A stretch of DNA of 64,000 bases from Ctenosaura bakeri (GCA_948474755.1 CAOLHI010001023.1:310001-374000); one strand, 5' to 3'; numbered from the stretch's first letter, positions 28,955 through 41,136 are shown. The notes: a model not told the origin generated them from the letters alone. Made by a program: numbers and translations.

Positions 28955-29290
28955 TACTTTGCACAAAGCACCCACATTTTCCCTATAGACAACCATGTAC
29001 TTTCTATAAAAGGTACAGTTTTTTGTGCAAGATGTTTTTGGTCCTAACCTGATTTTGTGCAAGTGTGAAAGTGAATTTTGTACAAAAATGTCTCCAAGAT
29101 GTGAAGCTGTGTGAAAATGCCCCAAATCTCTTATAATCATGCTCAGGAGGCAAGAATGAATAATTTAAAAAGCTTTCTCCCTTCTGAGCGTGATTATAAG
29201 AGATTTTGGGCAGTTTCCTTTGACTACTGGATAGAATAGTCAAGCTAGAATTCTTGCATGCAAGAATGAAAGAGACAGATTTAAACAACT
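28955..29290. repeat. palindromic TGCAAAA-rich dispersed repeat
   Basis: The core inverted repeat has 32 nt arms, 29119-29150 and 29180-29211, pairing at 29 positions (AATCTCTTATAATCATGCTC against GAGCGTGATTATAAGAGATT). Left of it are words such as TTTTGTGCAAGATG and TTTTGTACAAAAATG shared with the repeats near 8375 and 54590. Probably an old MITE-like element; the family is unknown. Confidence 0.5.
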
Positions 29291-29347
29291 AGACTAAAAT
29301 AAAGTCCTTCAGGAGTTGGATCACCTTCCAGGTCTTGGGAAATGAAC

Positions 29348-29436
29348 AGTGCAATCAAAACTGTGTGTACTCCAAAGTAAGCCCTGTTGAATTCAGTGGG
29401 TTTGAGTCCCATGTAAATGAGGCTATGAGTGCAGTC
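29348..29436. mobile_element. palindromic MITE, CAGTGCAATC ends
   Basis: CAGTGCAATCAAAACTGTGT, ACTCCAAAGTAAGCCCTGTT, GAATTCAGTGGGTTTGAGTC and CCATGTAAATGAGGCTATGA, ending near AGTGCAGTC, match in order a widespread squamate palindrome (CAGTGCAATCCTATGCATGT type). About 90 bp, non-coding. Confidence 0.65.
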
Positions 29437-30415
29437 TTCATTTCTGAGAGGTGCCAAATGCATTTTGACTCTAATATATTGAAAATACACCCCCACACAT
29501 GGATGTACAATGCTATCATATTGATTATTGATAATTTCAGAGCTTGAAATGCTACTTTTCAAAAATAATAAGTTACAGTTGTAATTTCAATGCCTTTAAG
29601 AGAGGTTACCATTATACTTCCCTTTTTTAAAAATAGCACATTGGTTTTAGTTTATTTTTAATTGATTTGCTTACTAATAGTTACTTTAGACAAACCCTCA
29701 TTGGACTGTCAATCAGATCAGCTGCAGGGGGAAAAAAACATTGAGAGATTAAGTCCCTAAGAATACCAGCAACAAAGGGTTCATTTCACAAAACTTGAGG
29801 ATACTTGAGTTTTTCACTTTCATTATGATTATTTTTTAAAAAAAAACAAATAATGTTAATACTGCAACATCTTCTTTCTGGGACCAAAAGCTGTTGTAAA
29901 GATATAGGGCACCAAACCAGCTGAGACTAGGAAAGCTAAACAGGGCTTATGTTCTCAAACTTCACACCCTGCAAAATGCCACCAAGCATTCTTTTTGCAA
30001 ACTTACCTTTCATATCACAGAAGAAGAAGAATGATAGTACTTGTAAGAAATGATACTTTTATTTCTCCTATTTTATTCTGTGCACCTCTTAAGAACATTT
30101 CCAGTATCTCTTCTCTTATTAAACTAATGTCGAGAGTCACAGGGTCTTACCTTACTAATAAAAAGGAATCTTCCCTTCTCTAGGACAGATAAAGATAAAG
30201 TTCAAGGGAAAAGTGTGTACATCACAAAGAATCAGGACATTGCAAAGAATTAGGACATTGCAAAGAATTAGGGCAGAAGCCATGGAACCTTAACATGGTC
30301 CAAACAAGGGATTCTGAATAAATTGGTTTCTTATCAGTTTCAGTCTCATACATGTTCAATCAGTTCTTTTTGTCTCATTCCCATAGGGCTCTATAAACAT
30401 TATTTAAGATAAACA
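29437..30415. other. unassigned DNA with an 18 bp tandem
   Basis: At 30226-30273 an 18 bp unit, AAAGAATYAGGACATTGC, repeats 2.7 times. A fragment at about 29540-29575 resembles the end of the GGAAAAGTTACTTTT MITE. The rest is unassigned. Confidence 0.45.
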
Positions 30416-30424
30416 ATAAGAACC

Positions 30425-30632
30425 CTGCTGACACAGTGGTTAAATGTCAGTACTGCAGCCACAACATTGTGAGTTCAATTCTGGAGAGCTCCAGGTTGAC
30501 TCAGCCTTCCATCCTTCCGTACCTCAGTAAAATGAGTACCTAGCTTGTTGGGGGCAATTAGCTAAATTTATGTAAACTGCTCAGGGAGTGTTTCACACTG
30601 ATAAGTGGTACAGAAATGTAACTGCTATTGCT
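30425..30632 (+). mobile_element. second tRNA-derived SINE family, copy 1
   Basis: Flanks ATAAGAACC (30416-30424) and ATAAGAGCC (30633-30641) match at 8 of 9 positions. Inside are the A-box-like GACACAGTGGTTAAATGTCA and B-box-like GTGAGTTCAATTCTG, then GACTCAGCCTTCCATCCTTC, AAAATGAGTACC, GGGGGCAATTAGCTAAATTT and a CTGCTATTGCTAT tail. A relative is at 61569-61771. This is a different family from the AGCCAGTATGGTGTAG SINEs. Confidence 0.85.
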
Positions 30633-31013
30633 ATAAGAGCCATATGAAAACTGATAGTTGCTGGAGGTATTCTTTTCTCAAATGCACATTTTTGTAGGCA
30701 TTACCCCTTGAAATATGTATTTTTGTCTAAATTTCCTCCCAAAATGTATGTTTTTGCACTTTTTCTGTAGTAAGAACTGCAGAATTGGAAGGTGGGCCAT
30801 TTGAAGAGCATCTGTATTCTGATTCATGGATAAGTCTGGGAGTCATAATTAGATCAGACAGCTGAAAAATGTGAGCATTCTTAGCCCAAACTACTACTGT
30901 TTAACATATACTTGGTTTGGAAGCTTGGACCAGTATTTATTTTCCATTGCTTTCATGAGGCTCTGGAAATACATAAGGCAATTGGTGATATGTTCATAAG
31001 GTTCACTTACAGA

Positions 31014-31176
31014 GGCCATTTCCACAGTACACTGTTATAGTGCTATTATTCCACTTTCAACATTCTGAAGTTTGTAGTTTGTAGCTCTCTGGCTATGAAT
31101 TCTAAAGGCCCCTCCCTAAACTACAAAGCCCAGGATTCCATAGGATGTGGAATAATAGTGTACTGCGGAAATGGCC
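31014..31176. mobile_element. GGCCATTTCC MITE
   Basis: The left arm GGCCATTTCCACAGTACACT plus CCACTTTCAACATTCTG mirrors the right arm ATTCCATAGGATGTGGAATA and TACTGCGGAAATGGCC. It has a small internal deletion relative to ~200 bp copies. Flanking triplets AGA and GGA match at 2 of 3 positions. Confidence 0.85.
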
Positions 31177-31307
31177 GGAGACAGTAATCAATCTCACTGT
31201 TTTTCTTCTAATTCTCTCTAATAATGTGTTTTGATGATATATGGTTCACTGAGAACAAGAATTAGTTCTTTACTTTTTGGTGAACTTTATGAGCCAATTG
31301 CTTGTTC

Positions 31308-31410
31308 CAGCCAGAGCAAGTCCACTGAATCATTTACATAGATGTTGATTTATCAGGCAGCAGATGATTTGGAGGATCTGCTTTAGTTGGGACTGGCATT
31401 GGATGTAGGC
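31308..31410. repeat. ~100 bp palindromic dispersed repeat, copy 1
   Basis: CAGCCAGAGCAAGTCCACTG and ATCTGCTTTAGTTGGGACTG are near-complementary ends, followed by GCATTGGATGTAGGC. The same structure with GGATTTAGGC downstream occurs at 37040-37150. Confidence 0.5.
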
Positions 31411-31559
31411 CTGAATTGCAAATTCCTTATTGAAAGTGAATCAAAACAAATAAAAAACTACCTGGAAAATCCGCAGCACAGTGTAACAGAATGCACCCTT
31501 CAAAAAACATATCAAAACCAGATGCAAACATTTCTATTTGTTTCTGGTTTTGAGATTTT

Positions 31560-33838
31560 TTTTTGGGGGGGTACTTATTTTGGTCATATCAGTTAAAAAG
31601 AGTTGTCTCATATGTAAAAACCTCTCTCTTGCCTAAATTAATAATCTCAGATGATAACGGTAGATATATTGGAAATAAAATTACAATGGAAGGAAGGATT
31701 TTGCTTTTCTTTGGGGTTTATATTCCTAATAAAGAAAATTTGGACTTCTTTAAAGATTTAAAGAAAATTAAGATTAACGTCTATGGGGAAAGATACTGTC
31801 TATTAGGTATTTGGAATGGAGTAGTAGATCCAAATGTGGATAGATGTGCCTGACGAAAGAAAAAGAAAGGGCAAGAGGCATTGCCAAAAGAATTTTTTTT
31901 TCAACCAAAGAATTGTAGCTAACAGACACCTGGAGATATAAATAACTCAACACAAAAGACTTCACTTTTTTCATATCATCACCAGGACTGACATGATTTG
32001 GATTTCAAATTAGCTTTTTAATAAACCGGAGAAAGTGAATATATTAGCTAAATCCTTCTCAAACCATTACCTTGTACTTATCTCCTTTAAATTATGGACT
32101 GTACAAAGAAACTGGAAACTGAATGATGCATTATTGAGACAAGAGGAGATATCTTCTATTTGTAAACTTGAATTGGGAGAGTTTTTTTTAAATGAATATG
32201 GATAGGAGGCCTGTTGATACAAAAAAAAAATAGAGTGGAAAAGGAAGCAGCAAGCTAAGATGAATAACTTAATTATTCAAATTAAATAATTAGAAACAAA
32301 TTTGAAGGAACATGCCCAAAACAAGGAAATTCTTCAGGATTTAAGATTACTAAAAAAATTAACTCCCTACAGTTACAATTGTAGAAATAGAAAAGAAGAT
32401 ATGATACTTAAAACAACATAATTTTGAACGTGCCAACAAACTTGGCTGATGACTTGCCTACAAGCTACATAAGGAAAAGAAGAAGAGATTGATTTTGGAA
32501 TTAAAAGATGAAGAATTACCAATGAAAAAGAAATTAAGAAATTATTCCACAATTACTTTTCAAACCTATACCAAGCCCTATCAATTAACAAAGATGAATT
32601 TGAGATTTATCTTGAATCTCAGCAACTTCCTGAAGTTCATCTGGATCAACAAGAATTGTTGAACAGACCAATCTTCATTATGGAAATAAGTGAAGTGAAT
32701 GATAAGTTAAAACCAGAGAAGACTCCAGGATCAGAGGGCTTCACAGCAAATTATTATAAATGTTTTAAAGAACAACTCTTAAAACCAACTCAAAAAATTA
32801 TGAATACAGCATTACAAAATTGAACAACTCCTGATAGTTGGAAAGAAGCAAATATTGTACTAATTCCTAAGGAAGATGTAGGCAATTTGTCACTCAAAAA
32901 CTATAGACCTATCTCCCTCTTAACAGAAGATGATAAAATTTTTATATCAATTCTAGCTGATCAACTAAAAAAAAAAAAAAACCTCTACAAGATTGAAGTG
33001 GTTTTTTACTTGGAAAGCAAATGCATGATAATATGAGAAAAATACTGGACTATCATGAAATACACAATGAAAAGAAAGGAGCTTTGGCATCTTCTTGGCA
33101 TCTAAGAAGACCTTTTACAATGTTAATTGGAGTTTTTTAATCAAAGCATTAGAACATATGAAATTTCAAAATTTTCAAAATTTTCAAAAGTGGATTAAAG
33201 CTATATATAAAGAAAAAAAAAGTGTCCAATTAATATTTAATGGAGAATTATCTGAAAAATAAACACAACATGGCTGTCCATTATCCCCATTGCTATTCAT
33301 TTTGGCTTTGGTAGTTCTGCTGAGAGCAGTAAGGCCATTTCCGCACTACATTGTTATAGTGCTATTATTCCATTTTAAACCTGCTGTGGAACTCTGGGTT
33401 TTGTAGTTTACTGAGCTGAAAGAGCTCTTTGGCTGAGAGATGACCCTCACTAAACTGCAAATCCCAGGATTCCATAGGAAGTTGAAATTGAAATTATAGC
33501 ACTATATAGTGTAGTGTGGAAATGGCTTAAGAAAGGAAGATCAGCTCTTAGGTATCAATCTTGATAAGGATGAAAATAAATTTAAAGCATACATGGATGA
33601 TATTGTTATCTTTTTGGGAGATCCAGTAACTAGGATTGATCTCCTAAATGACCTACTTAAGAAATTTGGACATATTGCCAACTTCCAAACTAATAAAAAA
33701 AAAATGTTAATCAAAAATGTTTAAAAGGAAAGTGTTATTGTCATTGTTTAGTGTTAATTTTTGTTGTTTGTATATGTTGCTTTTGTTTTATGTTCATGTT
33801 TTATGTATAATAAAAATATATTTTAATTAAAAAAAAAC
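31560..33838 (+). mobile_element. L1 LINE relic, endonuclease to poly(A), interrupted by a MITE
   Basis: Decayed ORF2 is readable in pieces. Endonuclease: VKTSLLPKLIISDDNGRYIG, ITMEGRILLFFGVYIPNKEN, LLGIWNGVVDPNVDR, DTWRYK..NTKDFTFF and NPSQTITLYLSPLNYGLYKE, the last few after frame changes. Reverse transcriptase: KLKPEKTPGSEGFTANYYKC, NLSLKNYRPISLLTEDDKIF, CPLSPLLFILAL (mutated), then after the MITE LGINLDKDENKFKAYMDDIV, where the YADD-type box reads YMDD. The 3' UTR ends AATAAAAATATATTTTAATT plus an A run (33829-33837). Many stops and frameshifts make it inactive. The MITE at 33333-33526 splits the region between the two reverse-transcriptase blocks. Confidence 0.9.
33333..33526. mobile_element. 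GGCCATTTCC MITE inserted in L1
   Basis: Left: GGCCATTTCCGCACTACATT and GTTATAGTGCTATTATTCCA. Right: TATAGCACTATATAGTGTAG and TGTGGAAATGGC. If the terminal base is the mutated T at 33527, TAA flanks both sides. L1 ORF2 continues on both sides, so the MITE is younger than the L1. Confidence 0.88.
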
Positions 33839-36800
33839 CAGAAACAAGTCCCCTCCAAACAGGTAGGGAAGATGAAAATGAGAAAGAATACAGATACTGC
33901 TTGGACATGGAAAGATATAAACAATGTGAAGCAGACTGCTGTTGGAAAATTTAGGCTGGATTCTTTGTGGTTTATGTTATGGGGGTTACTTCAGTGTAAT
34001 TAGTTTTAGGGGCATGGAACAGAGAGGTCTCCTTGCTCAGTGAAGAACTATTACTTTTCACTAGATAGGACTGGGATTTTGCTTGCTGGAATAATAGAAA
34101 ATTAAGGAGGATACATCTCCCAAAGCAAACTTCCCTGACATCTCCAGCCATTATGGTCAGTTAGGAAAAGACAGAAATCACTGATGAGATTTCAAGGGAG
34201 CAAAGAAGTCCAAGAAGAACATTTTAACACCATGAAAAATTCAGAATAGCAGTTGCAGAGGGCCAGAAATGAGTTTGGGTAATTGAGGCTGGTGGTGGGG
34301 AAAACGAATCTTCATAATTGGGAATTAAAAGAAAGGTCATTCTGCATTTTTTTTTTTAAAAAAAGCAGGCACTCATACACAATTTTAATTTTCACATGCA
34401 AATTTCCTTAACATGCTCAGTTGGTATGCAATTTCTTCTAATACATGCAGTTTTATATAGAACTTTACCTAGTCTACACATCACTGCACCACAACATTTG
34501 AAGAAGTGTATAGTCTGACAGATAATTGTGCTGTAATCTGCATATTAGTCTGAGAAGTGTGAATTAAGTTGTTTTGGCTAAAAATGCAGACTTGAGAAAT
34601 GTTTCTGCTTTCCCTAAGGGGAAAGGAAGAGAAGTCTTTCTGAAACACAGCTTTCCTTATCCTGTCATTGATCATCATGAAAGGTAGCTCTGTATGCCAC
34701 CTTTTGCTCTCTCCATTGAAGATTCATACACATGGCTATCTAATTGAGGGACTACAGTATATATCAGAAATAATTCCAGACTCAACTGTAGAGAGAAAAG
34801 GAGAACTAGAAAAAGATTTGGGATTTTTGCACTTTTGGCAGCTTCCCTCTGTGTGGAAGATGGAATTTTGTCATGTTTAATTTTTCTCCCTCTAAAGGCC
34901 AACTTTCAAATGTCAAACTCCATTTTAATGGAGAAATTAAAGGTACAAAAGCCCAATCTTCCTTTGCATCTCACCACTCTGTTTATCTATATTGGTTCCA
35001 AAAATTGTGTGACTCCTATGGGGTCTGTCATTGCATCCAGATATTTCACCATTTCCTATGCACCAGTGCCTGGCAACGTGATCTGTTTTCACTTCAGCAG
35101 CATAAATATTAAGACACAGACTCTTAAGCCAGCCTTTTAAATGACAAGCGGGTGCAGAAGCAAACACATTAGCATGTATAGAATGTTTTCAAGCTCAGTC
35201 AGAGAGATTCCTCAGAGAAAATGGCCCTAAAATGAATGTGACAGGGGTGCTCTTTGGGACATGACATGGACTGAGTTAATTTAAAAGATATTGATGATGA
35301 CATTGTTACCATGATTCAGTTGATGAAGCAGAACTCTGTTTCCCCCTCGTATTTTTTCATTCCAGAAGTAAAGCAATGAACAGCTTATCCCCAAGTTGAC
35401 AGGACTATGAAATATTAAAATCTTTGTTAGTCTGCTCCTGTCCTCATCTCACCCAGCCAGCTGGTCCAGAATTATTGCAGGAAGATCTACTTCTGCCTCT
35501 GTCTTCGTTTCCTTTTTCATACATGCCAAGACTGCTTTGGTATGTGTGTGTGTGTACCTGTGTATATGTGTTTAAAAAAACCTATGGGACTTGATATGTA
35601 TTCTCATTTAACAAAGGATTTAATACACTGTGCAAGATATTGACATGACTGAATTAAGGATAACAGTGCTTTTGGAAATCCAATGACCTCTTGTAGTGCA
35701 CTTTGGACAATCTATGTTATCCTCATTGCTGGAATTACTTTGGTTCCATAGTGTAGTATCTACATCAGATACCTATGCACACTTGTCTCCTATGGAGAAA
35801 GCAAAAGTTGACGTACTTTCCATGGTGATCAGTGATAGGAAGGGGAAAAAAAACAAAACAGTTTTGCTTGGTTTTCCTTGGGAAAAGGTGAAAATATTTG
35901 GTCTGCATTTTAACAAATCAAGAAAAGTACCGAATTAAAGAAAACAATGCTTTCAGGAGGTTGAATTTCTGATTGCCTATGAACATCTGACACATGTCAG
36001 ATCTGTCAACATCTGATACATATTTCTGATAATGTGTGCATTTTTTTTTTTGGAAAGTTAAGTCTGTGGATAAAACTATTCAATGTATCTTTAGTGATAA
36101 AACTTCAATGATAATTAAGGGTAACAAAGACTTCAAGATATTTAGGAGGTTTTGCTGCCATGCATCATATTTTCTCTTGGAATGATGTAGGACAACTGAA
36201 CTTCATGAGACATTATTCATGAGACCCATCACAATGGTTCATATGATATGCAAATGATGAGGCAGCTGCATATTTTGTTTGGGAGGGTACATGACAGGAG
36301 CAGAGAGTTCCAGAAAATGAGTTCTGAAGAGGGTGATTGATTGTGTGTATGTGTTTGCAAGGTGTGTGGCATGTGTACAATCAGTATCACCAGTATCCAT
36401 CAGCTATGACAAAGAGATCTTCTGGTACAGAGTCAATAGTCAATAGAGCTGGATGCCAGTAGATATGTGAGAGAAACCAATATGAAGTTTAGCACCAATA
36501 GGGGCCCTGGGATAGGAAAAATGGCAGCATAATTTCTGAGCATGTGTTGCAACCACTAGGAACTACAGCACACCCTCTACTCCAGGATACAGAGAGGGTG
36601 TGCTCCGTCCATCATAAGACAAAGCCAGGCTAGGCTGGATGCATAGGGGATCTATCCAAGTAGTCCCATCAAAAGAGGTGATGGACCATATGGTCACCTG
36701 ATCCTGGAATTGCACCAGTGTACACAGTGCAACAGTCCAATGAGTCAGTGGGACAACTCATTCAAGAAGAAGGACTTACTCTTTCAAGAGGTCTCTTTCA

Positions 36801-37039
36801 AGGCCAATTGAGAAGACAGGAATCATTCACAGTAAATTCCATACCATCACATTCACTGATTGCATCTACCAGTACCTTGTGACTCTTTTCAACAGTTTCA
36901 CAAATATATCCAAACATGCCTACAGGATTGTGTCACTCAGGTTCCCACTTGAATTGTGGGTAAATCCTACTTCTAATAGTCCTTGATCCTTGAAATATGG
37001 TACAAATTATTGTTATTTTGTTTTAGATCTGGTTATTAA
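33839..37039. other. unassigned DNA
   Basis: Roughly 3 kb with no recognised repeat or gene. Local items: a (GT)n tract at about 35540-35553, and a perfect 11 nt stem (GCACACCCTCT/AGAGGGTGTGC) at 36568-36603 with a 14 nt loop. The block about 34890-35400 looks relatively unrepetitive but shows no exon structure. Confidence 0.35.
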
Positions 37040-37150
37040 TCCCAGCTAGAGCAGACCCACTGAGTCAGATAAACATATATAAGTGTTAACTTGATGAGTT
37101 CTCAGTGTTTTAAATGGTCTGCTCTAGCTGGGAATAAAAATTGGATTTAG
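37040..37150. repeat. ~100 bp palindromic dispersed repeat, copy 2
   Basis: ATCCCAGCTAGAGCAGACC near 37041 and GGTCTGCTCTAGCTGGGAAT near 37116-37135 are near-perfect inverted ends, with an inner CACTGAG against CTCAGTG pair. It matches the layout of 31308-31410. Confidence 0.7.
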
Positions 37151-40100
37151 GCTCAATATTTGTAGAAAACAGGTTTTTTTTGTAAAATCTGCTCATATTA
37201 TCCCATTTTTTAAAAATAAAATGATTAGAATTCATTATTGGACTTACATCTATGTAAGTAGATTTATATTGTGGGAAATAGAATTGAGTAGTTTCACAAT
37301 GTCCATATTCAGCAAGGGGCTGCCATTGTGTTACTAGGGGAGCCAACAAAGTGAGTGCTGTGCATTGGGACCAATGTATCTTGAGTACCAAGGTACTCCA
37401 ATGCTCATCTGAACAATGTCTATAGAAGAGCATTACTGGAGACCAATGTCCATCAGGACACTCATGCTCTGATTCTTCTGTGTTGCTGAGTATGCATAAA
37501 GTTCTAGAATGTGGCATTGAATTGTGCCCATTGGCTATTTAGATTGCTCTTATAATCAAACTTAATTTGCTTAAGTGCTTAACTGCTATTCATATCTTCA
37601 AATTTAAAATTCATGTTTAAAATAGTTGATTCATACATGTAGGATGCCCTCTTTCAGACATGCAGGATGTTCCTCATATGATAGTTATAGTATGGATTTA
37701 CTTTTCCCTTTGCTTCTCCAATTCAACAAAGGAATACTCTGAAGATATTGCCAGAACCGATCTCCCTATAGTGTGTACATTGATCTTCTAACTTAAGTCT
37801 TTGATTTATTAATAATGAGGCCCATTTGGTTAGAAGAGTTCACAAAGCTATTTGTCTCTTTCGACACATCTTTAAATGATTTATTGATATGGCCAATCTC
37901 TTCTGGGAAGATTTAAGTCTCAAATTCACACTCTAAATACACTTGGTATGTTTCAATACCAGTGGTAGTATAAGGTCTATCCCACTAAAAATAACTACCT
38001 TGCACAGTATTGATCTGTAGGTAAATTAGGACAAATTGATGGAATTGTCTCCTGGTGCTGATTGTCTAATTGTACTTTATTTGATGCATGTACATAGACT
38101 ATTGTCCTCTTTTTCAGAATATTTATAAAAGTATCTGATATAAAAGGTCCTATTTTTACCTTTTAATTTTGGCCCAGGAATGCTTTTAAACAGTGGAGAA
38201 ATCAAAAGTCAAAAATGAAGGGAAAAGTCTGTAAATAACTAATGAAGGAAGTTCCTCAGTGAAGGCTGATTTGTTATGGAAATGAAAACAAGACAGAATA
38301 CAAGCTTTTTGTCCACCACTCCTGTGGTCCTCATGACTCTCTGTGAGGCAGTCAGCCTTCTACCTTCAACAAAGGCTGCTCATCTCTGTTAGAACTTCAG
38401 AGAACACATGAGGCAAGCATTACATTTCAGCTTCTTTTGTGCTTTCTGGTCCCTCAAAGCCAACAGGGAGCAGTTTAGTATTCTTACCTTCCTGAAAATG
38501 AGCAAGAGAACAGGGAACTATCTGCACACAATCACTCTACAGCCCAGGTCCCTAGATAACATCACCTATTAGTTTTCTGTAGTTGTTGAATAACTTCTAG
38601 AACTTTCAATTTCTGTATTCTTTGCCCATTCTTGGAGTAGGCAATACCAGATGAAGGAATGAATAGTTCAGCCTGGTGTAAGGCAGCTTCTTAAGATAGG
38701 GCATTGGCAATGTAGCCTCAGGGGACAAGGTTATTTTAAAAGGAACGTCATAACAAAGCGAAGGCCATGGCTATTTAATCAATTACATTTCACTTATCAG
38801 GAATGTAATGCCAGCACAGTAAGGCAGGGAGTGGTAGACCTGCACTTTTAGGAGAAGAATATCTCACACATTTTCCCTGCTTTGTATACTGACTTTGTAG
38901 GAAATAACTGCTTTATTTATCCAGTTACTGCAAGTATGGACAACTGTGTGAGGGCTAGGGAGCAATTTCCTACAGACCACTCCCCACAGTCAAGCCAAAA
39001 TACTTCCATTGCCTGCTGCAGTCCTTCCTAAGATGATGACAGGACCTGAGTTTACATCACTTCCCCTTACTATAGTGAGAAGGAGGAAAATAGAAATATT
39101 TGGGAGTAGCGTGAGGTTCTGGAGAGTTTGTGTGATTGCAGTGGGTGGTATTTTCATATGCTTCTTTATGTTTTGGGGCTCTCTGGATGGTTGGGAAAGA
39201 AAAAATGGGGGGAGTTGGGGGGCTTTCAGGGAATGATGGACAACTTGGCCCACAAAAGTGAGCATCCAAGACTGCAGTTGTCTCACCCTTCCTTCACTGT
39301 ATCTTATCTAATTCAATAACACTGTCTCAAGATGAAAGGAATGTTTAAATAAACAGCTGAATAAACAATCTTACTCCTGTCTCAGTAGGTCAGTTATTGG
39401 ATTTTGTCTCAACATGATTTCCCTTTGGTTTTTCTTCTGGGAACAGTTGCCTCTCCCATTTCTAAAGCAGTTTCCTGGAGAATGAGAAGCACAATTAAAA
39501 CTTTGTAGAAGCTTTGAGAAAGTGTGCAGACTCTGCACATGTGAAAGGAAACTGGGAATGGGCAAAACAGCTCTCTGTTTGCACAAATAGCATTTTTGTC
39601 CAAGGCAGACATGGACTTTCTGTGGGTGGACTGCAGAAAGTCCAGAGTCAGTGGCAATGGGTGTTCACTCTGCCAGTGAGCTGGTGAATCCATTCTGGGC
39701 TTTAGCTCAAACTTGTAAGAACTTATCATACAGTGCTGAACACATTCTTTGATATCAGTTGAGTCAGTGGGTATAACTACAGGGGTGAGTTAAATTACAG
39801 TTTTGCGCCTGGGTAAGAATTCTGCCTCTGAATGATTTTTTTCCCCTCAAGTTACCAAATTTCTAGCATTTTAATAACTTAAAACTTCAGTGGAACATTT
39901 AGGCATACAATTGAGGCATTCAAAGAAAAGGAGCAGGCAAAATGATGAAGGAAGCAGAAACACAACCAATATAAGAGTTCTTTGTTGGAACAATTTTCAG
40001 TGTCTCATGCTCTGCAATGCTAGAAATTTGAGGAATAAAGTAAATTTTAATTTTTTGGGGGAGGGTCAGAATTCCTATGGTGATGCTCACATTTTGTCTC

Positions 40101-40301
40101 CCTGTAGCTATATGCCTGAGTGGAGTGGTCAGTCTGCTCTGGGTTTTAATCTTGAACTTTAAAAAAAATTACCCCAAAGTTCTGAACTCAACAGCCACCC
40201 AAGATATTGAAACTAAGGCAGACTCGCTTCCCCATTGACATGGAAGTCACCAGTGACCACTGTCTAAAACTTACAAAAAAATGGCATTGAGATAAGACAG
40301 A
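37151..40301. other. unassigned DNA
   Basis: About 3 kb without a recognised repeat or gene. The minus-strand 135-codon frame over 37517-37110 overlaps the palindromic repeat and lacks domains. Frames of up to 106 codons around 38990-39729 occur on both strands and are unsupported. Confidence 0.35.
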
Positions 40302-40502
40302 GCCATTTCCACACTACCCTGTTGTAGTGCTATTATTCCACTTTCAACACCCTATGGAATTCTGGGGTTTGCAGTTTAGGGAGGGGCATTTAGAATTCTC
40401 AGCCAGAGAGCTCTTGGGCCTCAGTAAACTACAAACCCCAGAATTCCACCGGATGTTGAAAGTGGAATAATAGCACTATATTAGTGTAGTGCATAAATGG
40501 CC
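40302..40502. mobile_element. GGCCATTTCC MITE, full length (~201 bp)
   Basis: The left end is GCCATTTCCACACTACCCTG and the right end is TTAGTGTAGTGCATAAATGG plus CC. The two arms each contain GAATTCTGGGGTTTGCAGTT-type sequence and its complement CTACAAACCCCAGAATTCC, around a centre AGCCAGAGAGCTCTTGGGCC. Confidence 0.9.
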
Positions 40503-40529
40503 TGAATCTCCCAACCAAAGGCTCTGGAA

Positions 40530-40850
40530 AGCTGGCCTAGAGATCTAAAATTGTGTTTTAGGATTCCAAATTATGTCAAGGCAGGGCTTTCTCTGTAGCA
40601 GCACCATGCTTCTGGAACTCCTCCACATGGGAAGTGAAGCTGGCTCCATCCCTTCTGAGTTTCTGCACTGTTTTATTTAGCCTTTGGATCTTAAAATCAA
40701 GGGTGTCTGTTGTGTCTGTTTTCCAAACGTTAGAGCTATTTTTAAAGAGAAGTTTAATTGCTTTTTGTAGCTGGAGAGCTTTAATTGGTTCTTAATTATT
40801 TATTTAATGATTTGAAGTATTTTTATTCATTGTGCTTTTCTTCAGGAGCC
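40530..40850 (+). mobile_element. L2-like LINE pol C-terminal end and 3' UTR
   Basis: Around 40580-40690 the plus strand reads GRAFSVAAPCFWNSS and then EVKLAPSLLSFCTVLFSL, a decayed version of the AFSVVAPxLWNSLPEEIRLAPS block of L2-like LINEs. An AT-rich 3' UTR follows. The start of the fragment is unclear and may be cut by the adjacent MITE. Confidence 0.6.
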
Positions 40851-40894
40851 CTGATGGGTCAAGAGGTGATAAATATATACTTTATACACGTGAA

Positions 40895-41136
40895 TGGACC
40901 ACTTTCTCCCCATCCAGCTGATGCCTAGTAAAGTAGGTAGTGGTGGTGGTGGAGTTACGATTGTGGCAATATTGTCAAAAATCATGACTAAGTAGTGATC
41001 ATGAATACGAAACAGTGACAGATGGATAAATTTAAGTAATTCTCCTGTATTCATAATCACTGCTTAGTCACAACTGTGGCACTATTGCTACAATGCATGG
41101 GGAGAAGGAAGCTAATTCTGCCAGCAACTGGAGCAT
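40895..41136. repeat. palindromic dispersed repeat, copy 2
   Basis: CATCCAGCTGATGCCTAGTA, AAGTAGGT, ATCATGACTAAGTAGTGATC, ATGAATACGAAACAGTGACA, CTGTATTCATAATCACTGCT and TAGTCACAACTGTGGC, ending near TCTGCCAGCAACTGG, parallel 4724-4980. The two halves are inverted relative to each other. Confidence 0.65.
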
